Shown in pieces: positions 29,201 to 38,502 of a DNA stretch of 64,000 nucleotides. The DNA comes from Paragemmobacter kunshanensis. Lineage in GTDB: Bacteria > Pseudomonadota > Alphaproteobacteria > Rhodobacterales > Rhodobacteraceae. Under the pieces are notes generated by a model. It did not search any database, was not told where the DNA came from, and saw only the letters and a list, made by a program, of their open reading frames with translations. Location: NCBI RefSeq assembly GCF_011059185.1, contig NZ_JAALFE010000001.1, positions 401,532 to 465,531 on the forward strand. The letters are read 5' to 3'. How positions within the stretch are numbered: the stretch's first letter is position 1; every line of letters begins with the position of its first letter. Made by a program: the position numbers and the translations under genes.

Positions 29201-29576
29201 GCGCGTCGAACTCCTGGCCGAGGCGCAGGCCGTCATCGAGGCCCATCCCGCCCTGTTCCGGAACGATGCCCTGACAGAGGTCGAGATCACCGCAACCCTG
29301 CTGGGGCAGCCCATGCGGGGCACGATCGACAGGCTGATCCTGCACCCCGACCGGCTTCTTGCCATCGACTTCAAGTCGAACCGCACGCTTCCCGCCACAT
29401 CCGCAGAAGTGCCCGAAGGCATCCTGCGCCAGATGGGGGCCTATGCTGCGGCACTGGCGCAGATCTACCCTGATCGCCGGATCGAAACCGCCATACTCTG
29501 GACCCGGCACGCGCGCCTGATGCCCCTCGATCCCGATATCGTGAGTGCGGCACTCTCCCGCACCACGATCCCTTGA
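26256..29576 (+). CDS. addA: double-strand break repair helicase AddA
   Basis: A 1106-residue UvrD-type helicase with a C-terminal nuclease. Motif I is [20 protein letters not shown], motif Ia [11 protein letters not shown], motif [14 protein letters not shown], motif [19 protein letters not shown], and motifs V/VI appear as [13 protein letters not shown] and [13 protein letters not shown]. The nuclease domain near the end has [13 protein letters not shown] and AIDFKSN. With AddB it processes double-strand ends for RecA loading. It starts within the addB stop (ATGA). Confidence 0.97.
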   Translation: MTNAASERQVQAASPVASTWLSANAGSGKTRVLTDRVARLLLGGVEPQHILCLTYTKAAATEMQNRLFRRLGEWAMKPDAALRSALAELGEGGRLDADTLAQARRLFARAIETPGGLRIQTIHSFCASLLRRFPLEAGVSPQFVELDDRSARLLQDDILEELAGGLAPDVIGDVARAWTGEDFGTLIRQITARRAKFATPLSPEDARRLFGLKPDDTADRLLAEVFLGDEPAWMPDVISALVAKGGNDSKAAGKLAPLDLLDPGLATLSVLEDVFLNGAKAKEPFTAKIGSFPTKDTRTALGPLLDRLENLMRRVEAARSKRIALNAMERALVLHRFAAAFLPLYEQRKAQRGWLDFDDLITRASGLLTDPTVAAWVLFRLDGGIDHILVDEAQDTSPDQWRVIESLAAEFTAGSGAREVERTLFVVGDKKQSIYSFQGADVAAFDEKQAAFRARFQAVERFFQSLELEHSFRSSPAILRVVDETFGDRYPAALGGRSSHIAFWDDMPGRVDLWPLVEKAESGEEDDWRNPVDLITEEHHTARLAAQIADEIARLIRDGIAIPENGSSRAVHAGDFLILVQRRSDLFAEIIRACKARGLPIAGADRLKLGAELAVKDISALLAFLATPEDDLSLAAVLRSPLCGWTEAELFALAHPRKGYLWEALRDQAAIHASTHAMLTDLRDQADYLRPYDLIERLLTRHDGRRRLLQRLGPEAEDGIDELLSQALAYERTDIPSLTGFLVWLATDEVEVKRQMDSEGHRIRVMTVHGAKGLEAPIVILPDTCDTTPRDRDEVVEIEALSDQIVPVWRTPAEESPAGIAAARARRKERDAEERLRLLYVALTRARSWLIVCGAGEARQEQSWYRMVAQGIEAAGAEALPGGRLRHAYGAWPDPKPGLVQADSLPPLPGWAVQPAEQPPRPPQPLSPSDLGGAKALPGEGLDEEAAKARGTALHLLLEHLPGADVADHPALAATLIPDPETRVELLAEAQAVIEAHPALFRNDALTEVEITATLLGQPMRGTIDRLILHPDRLLAIDFKSNRTLPATSAEVPEGILRQMGAYAAALAQIYPDRRIETAILWTRHARLMPLDPDIVSAALSRTTIP

Positions 29577-29635
29577 CGAGTCTCGCTGCGGTCCATAGCT
29601 TCACGGGCCGATATTCCATTCAGGAGATATGTCAG

Positions 29636-29962
29636 ATGGGCGCTGCGACCGTCGCCGTCACCGATGCCACCTTCGATGCCGAAGTCCGCAAGTCGGACGT
29701 TCCGGTGGTGGTGGATTTCTGGGCCGAATGGTGCGGCCCCTGCCGCCAGATCGGCCCGGCGCTGGAGGAACTTGCCGTTGAATATGCGGGCAAGGTCAAG
29801 ATCGTGAAGGTCAATGTCGACGAAAACCCCGACAGCCCGGCGCAGCTTGGCGTGCGGGGGATTCCTGCGCTGTTCCTGTTCAAGGACGGGCAGGTCGTGT
29901 CGAACAAGGTTGGCGCAGCACCCAAGGCCGCGCTGGCGACCTGGATCCAGTCGGCGATCTGA
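29636..29962 (+). CDS. trxA: thioredoxin
   Basis: A 108-residue classical thioredoxin. The redox site is Cys33-Gly-Pro-Cys36 ([12 protein letters not shown]), with the cis-proline loop [11 protein letters not shown] and VNVDENP strand intact. The ATG at 29636 follows AGGAG; an in-frame start 63 bases earlier has no family support. It lies 59 bases after addA in the conserved addB-addA-trxA order and is closed by a strong terminator. Confidence 0.97.
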   Translation: MGAATVAVTDATFDAEVRKSDVPVVVDFWAEWCGPCRQIGPALEELAVEYAGKVKIVKVNVDENPDSPAQLGVRGIPALFLFKDGQVVSNKVGAAPKAALATWIQSAI

Positions 29963-29983
29963 TCCGACTCACCCTCAAGGATG

Positions 29984-30012
29984 GGGCGGCCCGGTGTGGC
30001 CGCCCTTTTCCT
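29984..30012 (+). terminator. rho-independent terminator after trxA
   Basis: Stem GGGCGGCC / GGCCGCCC (29984-30005) with a 6-base loop, followed by TTTTCC. It is 21 bases after the trxA stop and ends the divL-to-trxA unit before hslV. Confidence 0.85.
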
Positions 30013-30057
30013 TTTGCCGCGCGCATGCCCATATTGGGCGAAAGACAGGAGGCCCCA

Positions 30058-30615
30058 ATGTCCGATGACAAGTTTCCCGGCTGGCACGGCACTACGATCC
30101 TTGCTGTGCGCAAAGGCGGTGAAGTGGTCGTCGCGGGCGATGGCCAGGTGAGCCTTGGTCAGACCGTGATCAAGGGAACGGCGCGCAAGGTGCGCCGCCT
30201 GTCGCCGGGTGGACGCGATGTCGTCTGCGGCTTTGCCGGATCTACCGCCGATGCCTTTACCCTGCTGGAACGGCTTGAGAAGAAGCTTGAAGCTGCCCCC
30301 GGTCAGCTTGCGCGGGCCTGTGTCGATCTGGCCAAGGATTGGCGGATGGACAAGTATCTGCGCAATCTCGAGGCGATGCTGATCGTCACCGACGGGCGTG
30401 ATCTTTTCGTCATCACCGGCGCAGGCGATGTGCTGGAACCCGAACATGACATCGCCGCCATCGGATCGGGCGGAAACTTCGCCCTGGCGGCGGCGCGCGG
30501 TCTGATGCAGGCCGACCTGCCTGCCGAAGACATCGCCCGCCGTGCCATGGCGATTGCCGCCGATATCTGCGTCTATACCAACGGCAATCTGACGGTTGAA
30601 ACGATCCGGGCCTAG
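30058..30615 (+). CDS. hslV: HslV (ClpQ) proteasome-like peptidase subunit
   Basis: A 185-residue N-terminal-nucleophile hydrolase that forms the proteolytic double ring of HslUV. The propeptide [11 protein letters not shown] precedes the catalytic threonine (Thr12 of TTILAVRK); [20 protein letters not shown] and [18 protein letters not shown] are typical, as is [20 protein letters not shown] lies six bases before the ATG. The partner ATPase hslU is not next to it; the following gene is convergent and its stop shares a CTAG with the hslV stop. Confidence 0.97.
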   Translation: MSDDKFPGWHGTTILAVRKGGEVVVAGDGQVSLGQTVIKGTARKVRRLSPGGRDVVCGFAGSTADAFTLLERLEKKLEAAPGQLARACVDLAKDWRMDKYLRNLEAMLIVTDGRDLFVITGAGDVLEPEHDIAAIGSGGNFALAAARGLMQADLPAEDIARRAMAIAADICVYTNGNLTVETIRA

Positions 30616-31028
30616 GCCGCGCGATCAAGTGCCTCGTTCACCACGGCGACGATCTTTCCGAGCGGCTGCCTTGTCAGGGTCTTGGGCAGCGTCAGAACGA
30701 CCCGTGCGCGAAGGTCTTCATCCAGCCGGTCGCGGATCGCGCCCAGAAGCGGAGGAGATGCCGCAAGCACAAGGCGCTGTGCCCCGCCGCGCGCCGCTTC
30801 GCGTGCAAGGCGGCTGACGACCTGGGCGGCAAAGGCCGACGTGGCGAGCCGCCCGCGATCCGTCACTTCCGGCAGGGGGCGGCGCGTTTCAGGCACACGC
30901 GGGGCCGGTGCATCCATCCTGTCGATCAGGCGAAGGTCGGGATTTCGAACGCAGCCCGCATTCTCCAGAATCATCGCCCCTTCGGAACAGGCAACGACGA
31001 TCCATGTTCCCCGATGAAGTCTTGGCAT
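30612..31028 (-). CDS. host attachment protein family (BaeRF-like)
   Basis: A 138-residue protein of the family annotated as protein required for attachment to host cells, related to archaeo-eukaryotic release-factor-like domains. The sequence opens [20 protein letters not shown], continues [20 protein letters not shown] and has a C-terminal [21 protein letters not shown], then [19 protein letters not shown]. The name derives from plant-associated bacteria; the biochemical role is unknown. The ATG at 31028 has an excellent GGAGGAG site. It converges on hslV with overlapping stop codons (CTAG). Confidence 0.75.
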   Translation of the reverse strand: MPRLHRGTWIVVACSEGAMILENAGCVRNPDLRLIDRMDAPAPRVPETRRPLPEVTDRGRLATSAFAAQVVSRLAREAARGGAQRLVLAASPPLLGAIRDRLDEDLRARVVLTLPKTLTRQPLGKIVAVVNEALDRAA

Positions 31029-31254
31029 TCCGCTCTCCTCCTGCTTGCGTTGTGGTTTCCCGTTCAACGTGGAAAGCGGGAAGCGCTGCGGAAGTGCGGC
31101 AGCCTGCCGCATCCCGGCGAAAGGGCCCGGAATGAAGGCAAATGGCTGTTGACCTCACGGCAAGTTCAACCGCCCCGGGCGGCTGCGCGATTTTGCTTGC
31201 CAGATGGCGGGATGGCCCGTCTAACTTGTTCCCCAAACGTACAGGAGCGCAGAT

Positions 31255-32043
31255 TTGGCAGCACCCGCCGCGCAAAGCAGGACAAGCGAGGCCCCCGAAG
31301 CGATCCGCGTCGAAGGGCTGCACAAGTCCTTTGGTCCGCATGAAGTGCTGAAGGGTGTCGATCTGACCGCGCATGAAGGCGATGTGATCGCCGTCATCGG
31401 TGGGTCGGGATCCGGAAAATCCACCATGCTGCGTTGCATCAACTTTCTGGAAACGCCCAGCGCTGGAAAGATCGTGATCGCAGGCGAAGAGGTGCGCCAG
31501 CGCCCCGAAGGCGGCGCGGCGGATCGCCGACAGATCGAACGTATCCGGCGCAGCCTGGGAATGGTGTTCCAGAACTTCAATCTCTGGACGCACAAGACGG
31601 TTCTGGACAACCTGATCGAGGTGCCGGTCCATGTTCTGGGCGTGCCCAGGGCCGAGGCGACGGAGCGCGCGATGACCTTGCTTGCGCGGGTCGGCCTGGC
31701 GGAAAAGGCCGGGGCCTATCCTGCCTTCCTGTCAGGTGGCCAGCAACAGCGGGCCGCCATTGCGCGGGCGCTGTGCATGGAACCCAAGGCGATGCTCTTT
31801 GACGAACCGACCTCGGCGCTTGATCCCGAACTGGTGGGTGAGGTTCTGGCGGTGATCCGGGCCCTTGCGGCCGAAGGGCGGACGATGATCCTTGTGACAC
31901 ATGAGATGAAGTTCGCCCGCGAAGTGGCCAGCCATGTCGTCTTTCTGGCCAGCGGTCTGGTCGAGGAACAGGGTCCGCCAGAACAGCTTTTCGGTGCGCC
32001 GCAATCGCCGCGCCTGCAACAATTCCTCCGGTCCGTGGGCTGA
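31255..32043 (+). CDS. polar amino acid ABC transporter ATP-binding protein
   Basis: A 262-residue ATPase of the polar amino acid uptake (HisP/GlnQ) type. Walker A GGSGSGKSTMLRC, Q-loop VFQNFNLWTHKTV, signature LSGGQQQRAAIARAL, Walker B AMLFDEPTSALD and H-loop LVTHEMKFAREVA are all present. The start is TTG at 31255, chosen because AGGAG lies eight bases upstream and the protein then begins with a normal 15-residue leader. It is the first gene of a four-gene importer. The 226-base gap before it, shared with the divergent host-attachment gene, contains only a small TGCGGCA/TGCCGCA hairpin (31095-31111). Confidence 0.94.
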   Translation: MAAPAAQSRTSEAPEAIRVEGLHKSFGPHEVLKGVDLTAHEGDVIAVIGGSGSGKSTMLRCINFLETPSAGKIVIAGEEVRQRPEGGAADRRQIERIRRSLGMVFQNFNLWTHKTVLDNLIEVPVHVLGVPRAEATERAMTLLARVGLAEKAGAYPAFLSGGQQQRAAIARALCMEPKAMLFDEPTSALDPELVGEVLAVIRALAAEGRTMILVTHEMKFAREVASHVVFLASGLVEEQGPPEQLFGAPQSPRLQQFLRSVG

Positions 32044-32081
32044 GAGGGACAAACAAGAAACCAGAACAGGGAGTCTGACCA

Positions 32082-32858
32082 ATGAAGAGAACCATGACCG
32101 CCGCCCTTGCGCTGAGCCTTGGCCTGATCGCCGGTGCTGCCAGCGCGCAAACCGTGAAGGTGGGTATTGCCGCAGAAGCCTATCCCCCCTTTGCCAGCCA
32201 GGATGCCAGCGGCGCCTGGGTCGGCTGGGAGGTCGAGATGATCGGTGCGATCTGCGCCGCTGCGGAACTGCAGTGCGAAATCGTTCCCGTGGCGTGGGAT
32301 GGCATCATCCCGGCGCTGACCGCAGGGCAGATCGACGCGATCATGGCGTCGATGTCGATCACGGAAGAGCGGATGCAGACGATCGACTTTTCGAACAAGT
32401 ATTACAACACCCCCACGGTCGTTGTCGGTGCCAAGGGCGTTGAGATGGATGCCACACCTGAGGGACTGACCGGCAAGGTGATCGGGGTTCAGGTCTCGAC
32501 CGTGCATCAGGCCTATGTGGAGAAATACTTTGCCCCTGTTGCGGGCGAGGTGAAGACCTATCAGACGCAGGATGAGGCCAACCAGGATCTGATCGCGGGC
32601 AGGATCGACGCAACGCAGGCCGACAGCATCGCGCTGGACGCCTTCCTTGCCACGCCCGAAGGCGCCGCCTGCTGCGAAGTGAAGGGGACCGTCGCGGATG
32701 ACCCGGCGATCCTTGGCCTTGGCGTCGGCGTGGGTCTGCGCAAGGGCGAGGAAGAGCTGAAGGCGGCCTTCAACAAGGGCATTGCCGGGGTTCTGGCCGA
32801 CGGCACCTATGAAAAGGTGACTGCGGGCTACTTCGCCTCGTCCATCTACGGCAACTGA
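32082..32858 (+). CDS. polar amino acid ABC transporter substrate-binding protein
   Basis: A 258-residue periplasmic type 2 binding protein with a Sec signal (MKRTMTAALALSLGLIAGAA, cleavage after SAQ). Family landmarks are VKVGIAAEAYPPFASQDASG, VGWEVEMIGAICAA, VAWDGIIPALTAGQIDAIMA and SMSITEERMQTIDFSNKYYN. A paired Cys-Cys (ACCEVKG) in the second lobe is unusual. AGGGAG precedes the ATG. Specificity is unresolved; the permeases resemble the lysine/arginine/ornithine/octopine group. Confidence 0.94.
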   Translation: MKRTMTAALALSLGLIAGAASAQTVKVGIAAEAYPPFASQDASGAWVGWEVEMIGAICAAAELQCEIVPVAWDGIIPALTAGQIDAIMASMSITEERMQTIDFSNKYYNTPTVVVGAKGVEMDATPEGLTGKVIGVQVSTVHQAYVEKYFAPVAGEVKTYQTQDEANQDLIAGRIDATQADSIALDAFLATPEGAACCEVKGTVADDPAILGLGVGVGLRKGEEELKAAFNKGIAGVLADGTYEKVTAGYFASSIYGN

Positions 32859-32890
32859 GGATGGGCTGACGCAAGCAGGAGAGGGGCAGC

Positions 32891-33607
32891 ATGGAAACGC
32901 TGGACCTTCTGGCCCTCTCGCCCCCCGGATGGGGGGCAACGCTGCTGGCCGGGCTGTGGAATTCGCTTCTGATCGCGGTCGGGGCGTTTTCCATGGGTCT
33001 GGTTCTGGGCGGGCTTGGCGCATGGGGCAAGATCCATGGCGGGCCCATCACGCGCGACCTGCTGGCGATGTATACGACGATCGTCCGGGCCGTGCCGGAA
33101 CTGATCCTGATCCTGATCCTTTACTTCGGCGTCACTGATCTGGTGAACCAGATCCTGATCGCCTTCGGCCATGAACGTATCCAGATTTCCGGCGTGGCTG
33201 CCGGGATTACCGTGCTTGGTGTGGTGCAGGGCGCCTATGCGACCGAGGTTCTTCGCGGCGCGCTTCTGGCTGTCCCGCAGGGGCAGGTGGAGGCGGCAAA
33301 GGCCATGGGGATGCCGCCGCTTCTGATGGCGCGGCGGATCATCTTTCCGGCCATGCTGGGGCTGGCCATGCCGGGGCTGGCGAACCTCTGGCTGATTGCC
33401 ACAAAGGATACGGCGCTGCTGGCTGTCGTGGGTTTTTCCGAACTGACCTTCGCCACAAGGCAGGCCGCGGCAACCACCAAGGCGTTCTTCACCTTCTTCC
33501 TTGCGGCCGGTGTGATCTACCTGATCATCACCCTGCTGTCGGGCTGGGCCTTTGCCCGGATCGAAGCCTGGGCGCGCCGCGGCGAGCCGCGAAATGCGGG
33601 GGGCTGA
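32891..33607 (+). CDS. polar amino acid ABC transporter permease (HisQ-like)
   Basis: A 238-residue membrane protein with about five hydrophobic spans. The N-terminal GWGATLLAGLWNSLLIAVGA and the cytoplasmic EAA loop GALLAVPQGQVEAAKAMGMP are diagnostic for the HisQM group. It lies 32 bases after the binding-protein gene with AGGAG before the ATG, and forms the heterodimeric channel with the next gene product. Confidence 0.93.
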   Translation: METLDLLALSPPGWGATLLAGLWNSLLIAVGAFSMGLVLGGLGAWGKIHGGPITRDLLAMYTTIVRAVPELILILILYFGVTDLVNQILIAFGHERIQISGVAAGITVLGVVQGAYATEVLRGALLAVPQGQVEAAKAMGMPPLLMARRIIFPAMLGLAMPGLANLWLIATKDTALLAVVGFSELTFATRQAAATTKAFFTFFLAAGVIYLIITLLSGWAFARIEAWARRGEPRNAGG

Positions 33608-33611
33608 TCCG

Positions 33612-34388
33612 ATGCGCGACTGGCTGCAACCCCACCGCATCTTCCTTTGCCTGATCGGCGCGGCGCTGGTTGTCTGGTGCGCAACCCAGATGCGCTGGGA
33701 CTGGCTGCCGAAATACGCGCCCCTGATGGCCGAAGGCATCTGGCGGACGATCTGGCTGCTGGTTCTGTCCACCGTGCTGGGCATGATGCTTGCCATTCCC
33801 CTTGGCCTCGCGCAGGCGGCGGGGCCCTGGTATCTGGCGGCCCCTGCCCGCATCTTCTGCACGGTGATCCGGGGCACGCCGCTTCTGTTGCAGATCTGGC
33901 TTCTCTACTACGGGCTGGGTTCGCTTTTCCCGCAGTTTCCGTGGATCCGGCAAAGCGATCTGTGGCCGATCCTGCGGCAGGCCTGGCCCTATGCCCTGCT
34001 GGCGCTGACCCTGTCCTATGCGGGATATGAGGGCGAAGTGATGCGCGGGGCCTTCCGTTCCGTGCCGCGCGGCCAGCTGGAGGCGGCGCGCGCCATGGGG
34101 ATGCCGCGCCACATGATCCTGTGGCGGATCTGGTTGCCGCAGGCGGTGCGCGCCGTATTGCCGACGCTTGGCGGCGAAACCGTGCTGCAGATGAAGGCCA
34201 CGCCACTGGTGGCCACGATCACGGTGGTGGAGATCTATGCCGTGGCCAGCCGCGTGCGGCAGGACACGTTCATCGTCTATGAACCGCTTCTGCTGCTGGC
34301 GCTGGTCTACCTTTGCCTTGCCGGGCTGATCGTGCTTCTTTTCCGCCAGATCGAACGCCGTGGCCCGATGACGCGCCGCGCTGGCTGA
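33612..34388 (+). CDS. polar amino acid ABC transporter permease (HisM-like)
   Basis: A 258-residue partner permease with five or six membrane spans and the EAA loop GAFRSVPRGQLEAARAMGMP. The start at 33612 is four bases after the first permease stop; upstream in-frame starts lie inside that gene. The conserved RGTPLLLQIWLLYYGLG segment precedes the EAA loop. It ends the transporter; cobQ begins only 12 bases later. Confidence 0.93.
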   Translation: MRDWLQPHRIFLCLIGAALVVWCATQMRWDWLPKYAPLMAEGIWRTIWLLVLSTVLGMMLAIPLGLAQAAGPWYLAAPARIFCTVIRGTPLLLQIWLLYYGLGSLFPQFPWIRQSDLWPILRQAWPYALLALTLSYAGYEGEVMRGAFRSVPRGQLEAARAMGMPRHMILWRIWLPQAVRAVLPTLGGETVLQMKATPLVATITVVEIYAVASRVRQDTFIVYEPLLLLALVYLCLAGLIVLLFRQIERRGPMTRRAG

Positions 34389-34400
34389 AAGACCGACACC

Positions 34401-35846
34401 ATGCCTGCACTCATGATTCAGGGCACCGGCTCCAATGTGGGCAAGTCGCTTCTGGTGGCTGGCCTGTGCCGGGCAGCGCGGCGGCGCGGTCTGAAGGTGA
34501 TGCCGTTCAAGCCGCAGAACATGTCGAACAATGCCGCCGTCACCGCCGACGGGGGCGAGATCGGGCGCGCGCAGGCCCTGCAGGCGCTGGCCTGCGGTGT
34601 TGCCCTCCTCAGCGACATGAATCCCGTATTGCTGAAGCCCGAAACCGGTGTCGGGGCGCAGGTCGTTGTGCAGGGGCAGCGGCGCACATCGACCAGCGCC
34701 GCCGACTATGCCTTGCTGAAACCGCGCCTGATGGAGGCGGTCCTGCAAAGCTTTCATCGTCTGCAGGCACAATGCGACCTTGTCCTTGTCGAGGGCGCGG
34801 GCAGCCCGGCCGAGGTGAACCTTCGCGCCAATGACATCGCCAATATGGGCTTTGCCCGCGCGGCAGATGTGCCCGTCATTCTGGCGGGCGATATCGACAG
34901 GGGCGGCGTGATCGCGCAGATCGTGGGGACGCAGGCGATCCTCGATCCCGAAGATGCCGCCCTGATCGCGGGTTTCCTCGTCAACAAGTTCCGGGGTGAC
35001 CCCCGTCTGTTCGATGATGGCTACAACCTGATCGAGGCGCGCACGGGATGGTGGGGGTTTGGCGTCATTCCATGGTTCCATGGTGCTGCACGGCTGCCGG
35101 CAGAAGACGCGCTGGATCTGGTCGACAATGGAAAGGGCGGCCCGATCAAGGTGGCCTGTCTTGGCCTGTCGCGGATCGCGAATTTCGACGATCTCGATCC
35201 GCTGAAGCAGGAACCCGGGCTTGCGGTGCAGATGGTGATGCCGGGGCAGGCGATTCCGGGCGATGCCGTGGTCGTCATCCTGCCGGGCAGCAAATCCACG
35301 CGCGGCGATCTGGCCTTCCTGCGCGCCCAGGGCTGGGATGTCGATCTGATGGCCCACAGGCGGCGGGGCGGTCATATCCTTGGCATCTGCGGCGGCTATC
35401 AGATGCTGGGCCAGTCTGTCGCCGATCCGGACGGGATCGAAGGGCCGCCGGGCGAAACGGCGGGTCTCGGCTATCTCGATATCCGGACGGTGATGACGAA
35501 AGACAAGCGCCTGACCCGATCCTCGGCCCGGCACTGTGCCACCGGGCTGACGGTGACCGGCTATGAGATCCACATCGGGCGCAGCGAGGGCCCCGATTGC
35601 GCGAGGCCCTTCGCCATGCTGGAGGGAAGGCCCGAAGGTGCGACCAGCGCGGATGGCCGCGTCACCGGAAGCTATCTTCACGGTCTGTTTACCGATGATG
35701 CCTTCCGCGGCGCCTGGCTTGCGGGGCTTGGCGTGCAGGCCTCTGGTCTGTCCTATGCGCAGGGCGTGGAACAGGTGCTGGACGACCTTGCCGACCACCT
35801 GGAAGCGCATGTGGACGTCGCTGCAATGCTGGCACTTGCGCGCTGA
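34401..35846 (+). CDS. cobQ: cobyric acid synthase
   Basis: A 481-residue glutamine-dependent amidotransferase that amidates positions b, d, e and g of adenosylcobyrinic acid a,c-diamide. The N-terminal P-loop-like ATPase is [20 protein letters not shown]; the glutaminase has nucleophile Cys330 ([13 protein letters not shown]) and His427 ([10 protein letters not shown]). No other cobalamin gene is in the window, but the gene implies that the organism makes or finishes B12 or another corrinoid. It follows the amino acid transporter so closely that it probably shares its transcript. Confidence 0.97.
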   Translation: MPALMIQGTGSNVGKSLLVAGLCRAARRRGLKVMPFKPQNMSNNAAVTADGGEIGRAQALQALACGVALLSDMNPVLLKPETGVGAQVVVQGQRRTSTSAADYALLKPRLMEAVLQSFHRLQAQCDLVLVEGAGSPAEVNLRANDIANMGFARAADVPVILAGDIDRGGVIAQIVGTQAILDPEDAALIAGFLVNKFRGDPRLFDDGYNLIEARTGWWGFGVIPWFHGAARLPAEDALDLVDNGKGGPIKVACLGLSRIANFDDLDPLKQEPGLAVQMVMPGQAIPGDAVVVILPGSKSTRGDLAFLRAQGWDVDLMAHRRRGGHILGICGGYQMLGQSVADPDGIEGPPGETAGLGYLDIRTVMTKDKRLTRSSARHCATGLTVTGYEIHIGRSEGPDCARPFAMLEGRPEGATSADGRVTGSYLHGLFTDDAFRGAWLAGLGVQASGLSYAQGVEQVLDDLADHLEAHVDVAAMLALAR

Positions 35847-35980
35847 ATCCCGACCGGGCGGCCCTGTCAGACAGCGGACACGACTCCGTGATGGAAGCGG
35901 GCTGTAACGCCCCTGCCCCCCTTCGCGAAAGGACAGCCGTGGCCCGGAAGTGGCCCGCTTGTTCTGACATGGAGATACCG

Positions 35981-36289
35981 ATGACCCTTGCGAAAACGAC
36001 CCTTGGCCTTGGTGCGTCGCTGGCCTGCGCGCTGTCGATGGCCGCTGCGACCGGCGTTCATGCCGAGGAAGGCATGGAGAAGTGCTTTGGCGTGGCCCTG
36101 GCTGGCCAGAACGACTGCGCCGCAGGGCCGGGCACGACCTGCGCCGGCACCTCGAAAGTGGACTATCAGGGCAATGCCTGGAAGCTGGTTCCGGCCGGCA
36201 CCTGCGTGACGATGGAACTGCCCGCCGGTGCCGATGGCATGGCGCGCAGCGGCTCGCTTGAGGAACTGGATCGCGACATTCCCGCCTGA
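35981..36289 (+). CDS. bufA1: bufferin precursor BufA1 (DUF2282)
   Basis: A 102-residue exported peptide precursor: signal peptide to about HAEE (residues 1-28), then a short mature region with four cysteines, Cys35, Cys46, Cys54 and Cys75, the conserved set of DUF2282/bufferin precursors. In characterised bufferins an MNIO enzyme converts cysteines into heterocycles that chelate copper in the periplasm. [15 protein letters not shown] is the conserved C-terminal block. The ATG at 35981 follows GGAG at short spacing; an upstream ATG at 35969 is in frame. It is the first gene of bufA1-bufB-bufC-doxX. Confidence 0.9.
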   Translation: MTLAKTTLGLGASLACALSMAAATGVHAEEGMEKCFGVALAGQNDCAAGPGTTCAGTSKVDYQGNAWKLVPAGTCVTMELPAGADGMARSGSLEELDRDIPA

Positions 36290-36300
36290 ACCGCATCGGT

Positions 36301-36319
36301 GGGGCGGCCCTGCCGCCCC
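36301..36319 (+). terminator. attenuator-like hairpin between bufA1 and bufB
   Basis: Perfect 8-base arms GGGGCGGC / GCCGCCCC with a 3-base loop, 11 bases after the bufA1 stop. No T-run. It probably protects or partly terminates the message so that the peptide precursor outnumbers its modifying enzyme. Confidence 0.55.
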
Positions 36320-36345
36320 GCCCCCAGCCAGACCGGATATCGCAG

Positions 36346-37197
36346 ATGAAGACCCTCCCCAAAGCCGCGGGCCTTGGCTTCAAGCCCGACCATTTCGCCG
36401 CGATCATGGCCGAACCCCCGGCCCTGGGATTCTTCGAGGTTCACGCCGAGAACTACATGGGAGCGGGCGGGCTGCCGCATGCCCAGCTAGCCGCGATCCG
36501 CGCGGATCATGCCCTGTCGCTGCATGGTGTGGGCCTGTCCATTGGCGGGCCGGGTCGCCTGAATGCGGATCATCTGGCCAGGCTGCGGCGCCTGTGCGAC
36601 CGATATCAGCCGGAAAGCTTTTCCGAACATCTTGCCTGGTCCAGCCATGGCACGGACTATCTGAACGATCTGCTGCCCCTTCCCTATACCGATGAGACGC
36701 TCGCGCTTGTCTGCGATCATGTGGACGAGGCGCAGGCTGCCCTTGGCCGCCGGATCCTGATCGAGAACCCTTCCACCTATGTCCTGTTCGAACAATCCGT
36801 GATCCCCGAGGTCGATTTCCTGTACGAGATCGCCCGGCGGACGGGCTGTGGCCTGCTTCTGGATGTGAACAACGTCTTTGTCTCATGCACCAATCACCGG
36901 ACGGATCCGCGCCGTTGGCTTGCCGATTTTCCACTGCATCTGGTGGGCGAGATCCATCTTGGCGGTCACGCCTCGGAGGAGTTGCCTTCAGGCCCGTTCC
37001 TGATCGATTCCCATGACAGCGAAGTTGCCGATCCTGTCTGGACGCTCTTCACCGAAGTGATCGCGCGGACAGGCCCGCTTCCGACGCTTGTCGAATGGGA
37101 CAACGATCTTCCCGACTGGTCCACGCTGCGCGCCGAGGCCGCGCGCGCGCAGCACATTCTTGATCAGGGAGAGCATCACCTTGCCCGGGCTTCCTGA
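36346..37197 (+). CDS. bufB: MNIO-family peptide-modifying enzyme BufB (DUF692)
   Basis: A 283-residue TIM-barrel multinuclear nonheme iron oxidative enzyme. Visible landmarks are [77 protein letters not shown] and LVEWDNDLP, which together supply the His, Asp and Glu iron ligands of the family. It should modify the cysteines of BufA1. The ribosome site is weak, and bufC starts inside the last 17 bases of this gene. Confidence 0.94.
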   Translation: MKTLPKAAGLGFKPDHFAAIMAEPPALGFFEVHAENYMGAGGLPHAQLAAIRADHALSLHGVGLSIGGPGRLNADHLARLRRLCDRYQPESFSEHLAWSSHGTDYLNDLLPLPYTDETLALVCDHVDEAQAALGRRILIENPSTYVLFEQSVIPEVDFLYEIARRTGCGLLLDVNNVFVSCTNHRTDPRRWLADFPLHLVGEIHLGGHASEELPSGPFLIDSHDSEVADPVWTLFTEVIARTGPLPTLVEWDNDLPDWSTLRAEAARAQHILDQGEHHLARAS

Positions 37198-37957
37198 TTT
37201 CCCCGCGCATGGCACGCTTACCTTTGCCTTTGATGCCGCGCTGAAGGGTGCGCCCCTTCCGGCCGGATTGACCGCCACCGATCCGGCCGAGGCTGAACGC
37301 CGCTTCGCCGTCTATCGCAACAACGTGGCAACCAGCCTGATCGAGGCGCTGGCGAGACGCTTTCCCGTCATCCGCCGCCTTGTCGGGGCAGAGTTCTTTG
37401 CCGCCATGGCGCGGATCTATGCGGAAGACCATCGCCCGACATCACCTGTCCTTCTGGAATGGGGGCAGAGCTTTCCGGATTTCCTGGCCGGGTTTGCCCC
37501 CCTGAAGGGCTATCCCTACATGGCCGACGTGGCCCGCATCGAATATGCGCGGGGATTGGCCTTTCATTCGGCCGATGCGCCCCCGATGGATCCGGTGCGC
37601 CTTGCCGGGGCAGATCCATATGCACTGCGGCTGCGGCTTGCACCATCGGTGCGCGTGCTGCACCTCGGCCATCCGGCGGTGTCGATCTGGCTGCAGAATC
37701 AGCCCGGCACGGCCCCCGGGACGGTTGCCCCCGCCGGAGCAGAGATCGCCCTGATCCTGCGGGATCGGGCCTTCAACGTGCCTGTGCGCCCTGTGACCGG
37801 GGCCGAGGCGCGGATGGTGGAAGGCCTGGGCCGCGGAGAAACCCTGGGTGTGGCGGCAGAGGCGGCGGTTGCCGCAGATCCGGACCACGATCCGCAACCC
37901 TTGCTGCTTTACCTGATCGGAAGTGGCGCAATCACAGACCTGCAGGAGACCGAATGA
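37181..37957 (+). CDS. bufC: MNIO partner protein BufC (DUF2063)
   Basis: A 258-residue protein of the DUF2063 (putative DNA-binding) family that acts as the precursor-recognition partner of MNIO enzymes. Typical sequences are [55 protein letters not shown] and [15 protein letters not shown] chose TTG at 37181, which has AGGGAG eight bases upstream and overlaps bufB by 17 bases; longer frames run deep into bufB. Its stop overlaps the doxX start (ATGATG). Confidence 0.92.
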   Translation: MPGLPDFPAHGTLTFAFDAALKGAPLPAGLTATDPAEAERRFAVYRNNVATSLIEALARRFPVIRRLVGAEFFAAMARIYAEDHRPTSPVLLEWGQSFPDFLAGFAPLKGYPYMADVARIEYARGLAFHSADAPPMDPVRLAGADPYALRLRLAPSVRVLHLGHPAVSIWLQNQPGTAPGTVAPAGAEIALILRDRAFNVPVRPVTGAEARMVEGLGRGETLGVAAEAAVAADPDHDPQPLLLYLIGSGAITDLQETE

Positions 37958-38427
37958 TGCTTTCCCTTGTGCGGATCCTCAACACCCGGCTGGACCGCCT
38001 GCCGCGCGATGCCGTGACCCTTGCCCTGCGCGTCTTTCCTGCAATGGTCTTCCTTCAATCCGGGCGGACCAAGGTGGAAGGCCTGATCAGCATAAAGCCA
38101 TCGACCTATTTCCTGTTCGAGAACGAATATGCCCTGCCGCTGATCCCGCCGGATCTTGCCGCCATCCTTGCAACCGCTGCCGAACATGTCCTGCCGGTCC
38201 TGCTGATCCTGGGGCTTTTCACCCGTCTTTCCGCGCTGGGCCTGCTTGGCATGACGGCCGTGATTCAGGTCTTTGTCTATCCGGGGGCATGGATCACGCA
38301 TGGGCTTTGGGCTGCGGCACTGTTGGCGATCATCGCTTTCGGGCCGGGCAGGCTGTCACTGGATCGCCTGATTGGCCTTGATGCGGGAGGGTCAAGCGGG
38401 GCCAGGCAGGGAGGGCGGCCCGACTGA
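37954..38427 (+). CDS. DoxX-family membrane protein of the bufferin operon
   Basis: A 157-residue membrane protein with four predicted helices and the DoxX opening [40 protein letters not shown] and [20 protein letters not shown] are the later spans. DoxX members are regular companions of DUF2282-DUF692-DUF2063 operons, where a link to membrane redox or quinones has been suggested; the exact function is unknown. It overlaps the bufC stop and ends the operon. Either ATG of the ATGATG pair may be used. Confidence 0.88.
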   Translation: MMLSLVRILNTRLDRLPRDAVTLALRVFPAMVFLQSGRTKVEGLISIKPSTYFLFENEYALPLIPPDLAAILATAAEHVLPVLLILGLFTRLSALGLLGMTAVIQVFVYPGAWITHGLWAAALLAIIAFGPGRLSLDRLIGLDAGGSSGARQGGRPD

Positions 38428-38437
38428 AAGGAATGAC

Positions 38438-38465
38438 TTGCCAGACCTTGCGACGCTGATACTAT
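38438..38465 (+). promoter_or_regulatory. candidate promoter of the amine/ester cluster
   Basis: TTGCCA (38438-38443), a 16-base spacer and TACTAT (38460-38465), 38 bases before the first gene of the cluster. The TACTATAC stretch is AT-rich against its surroundings. Confidence 0.4.
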
Positions 38466-38502
38466 ACAACCGTTCAGCAAGGATTCGATGGCAGGAGGGC
38501 AC

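Noticed and set aside
33528..36407. A 959-codon minus-strand frame across the permease, cobQ and bufA1 genes
   Set aside because: It covers three well-supported plus-strand genes; its composition (Arg, Pro, His-rich) is that of a shadow frame.
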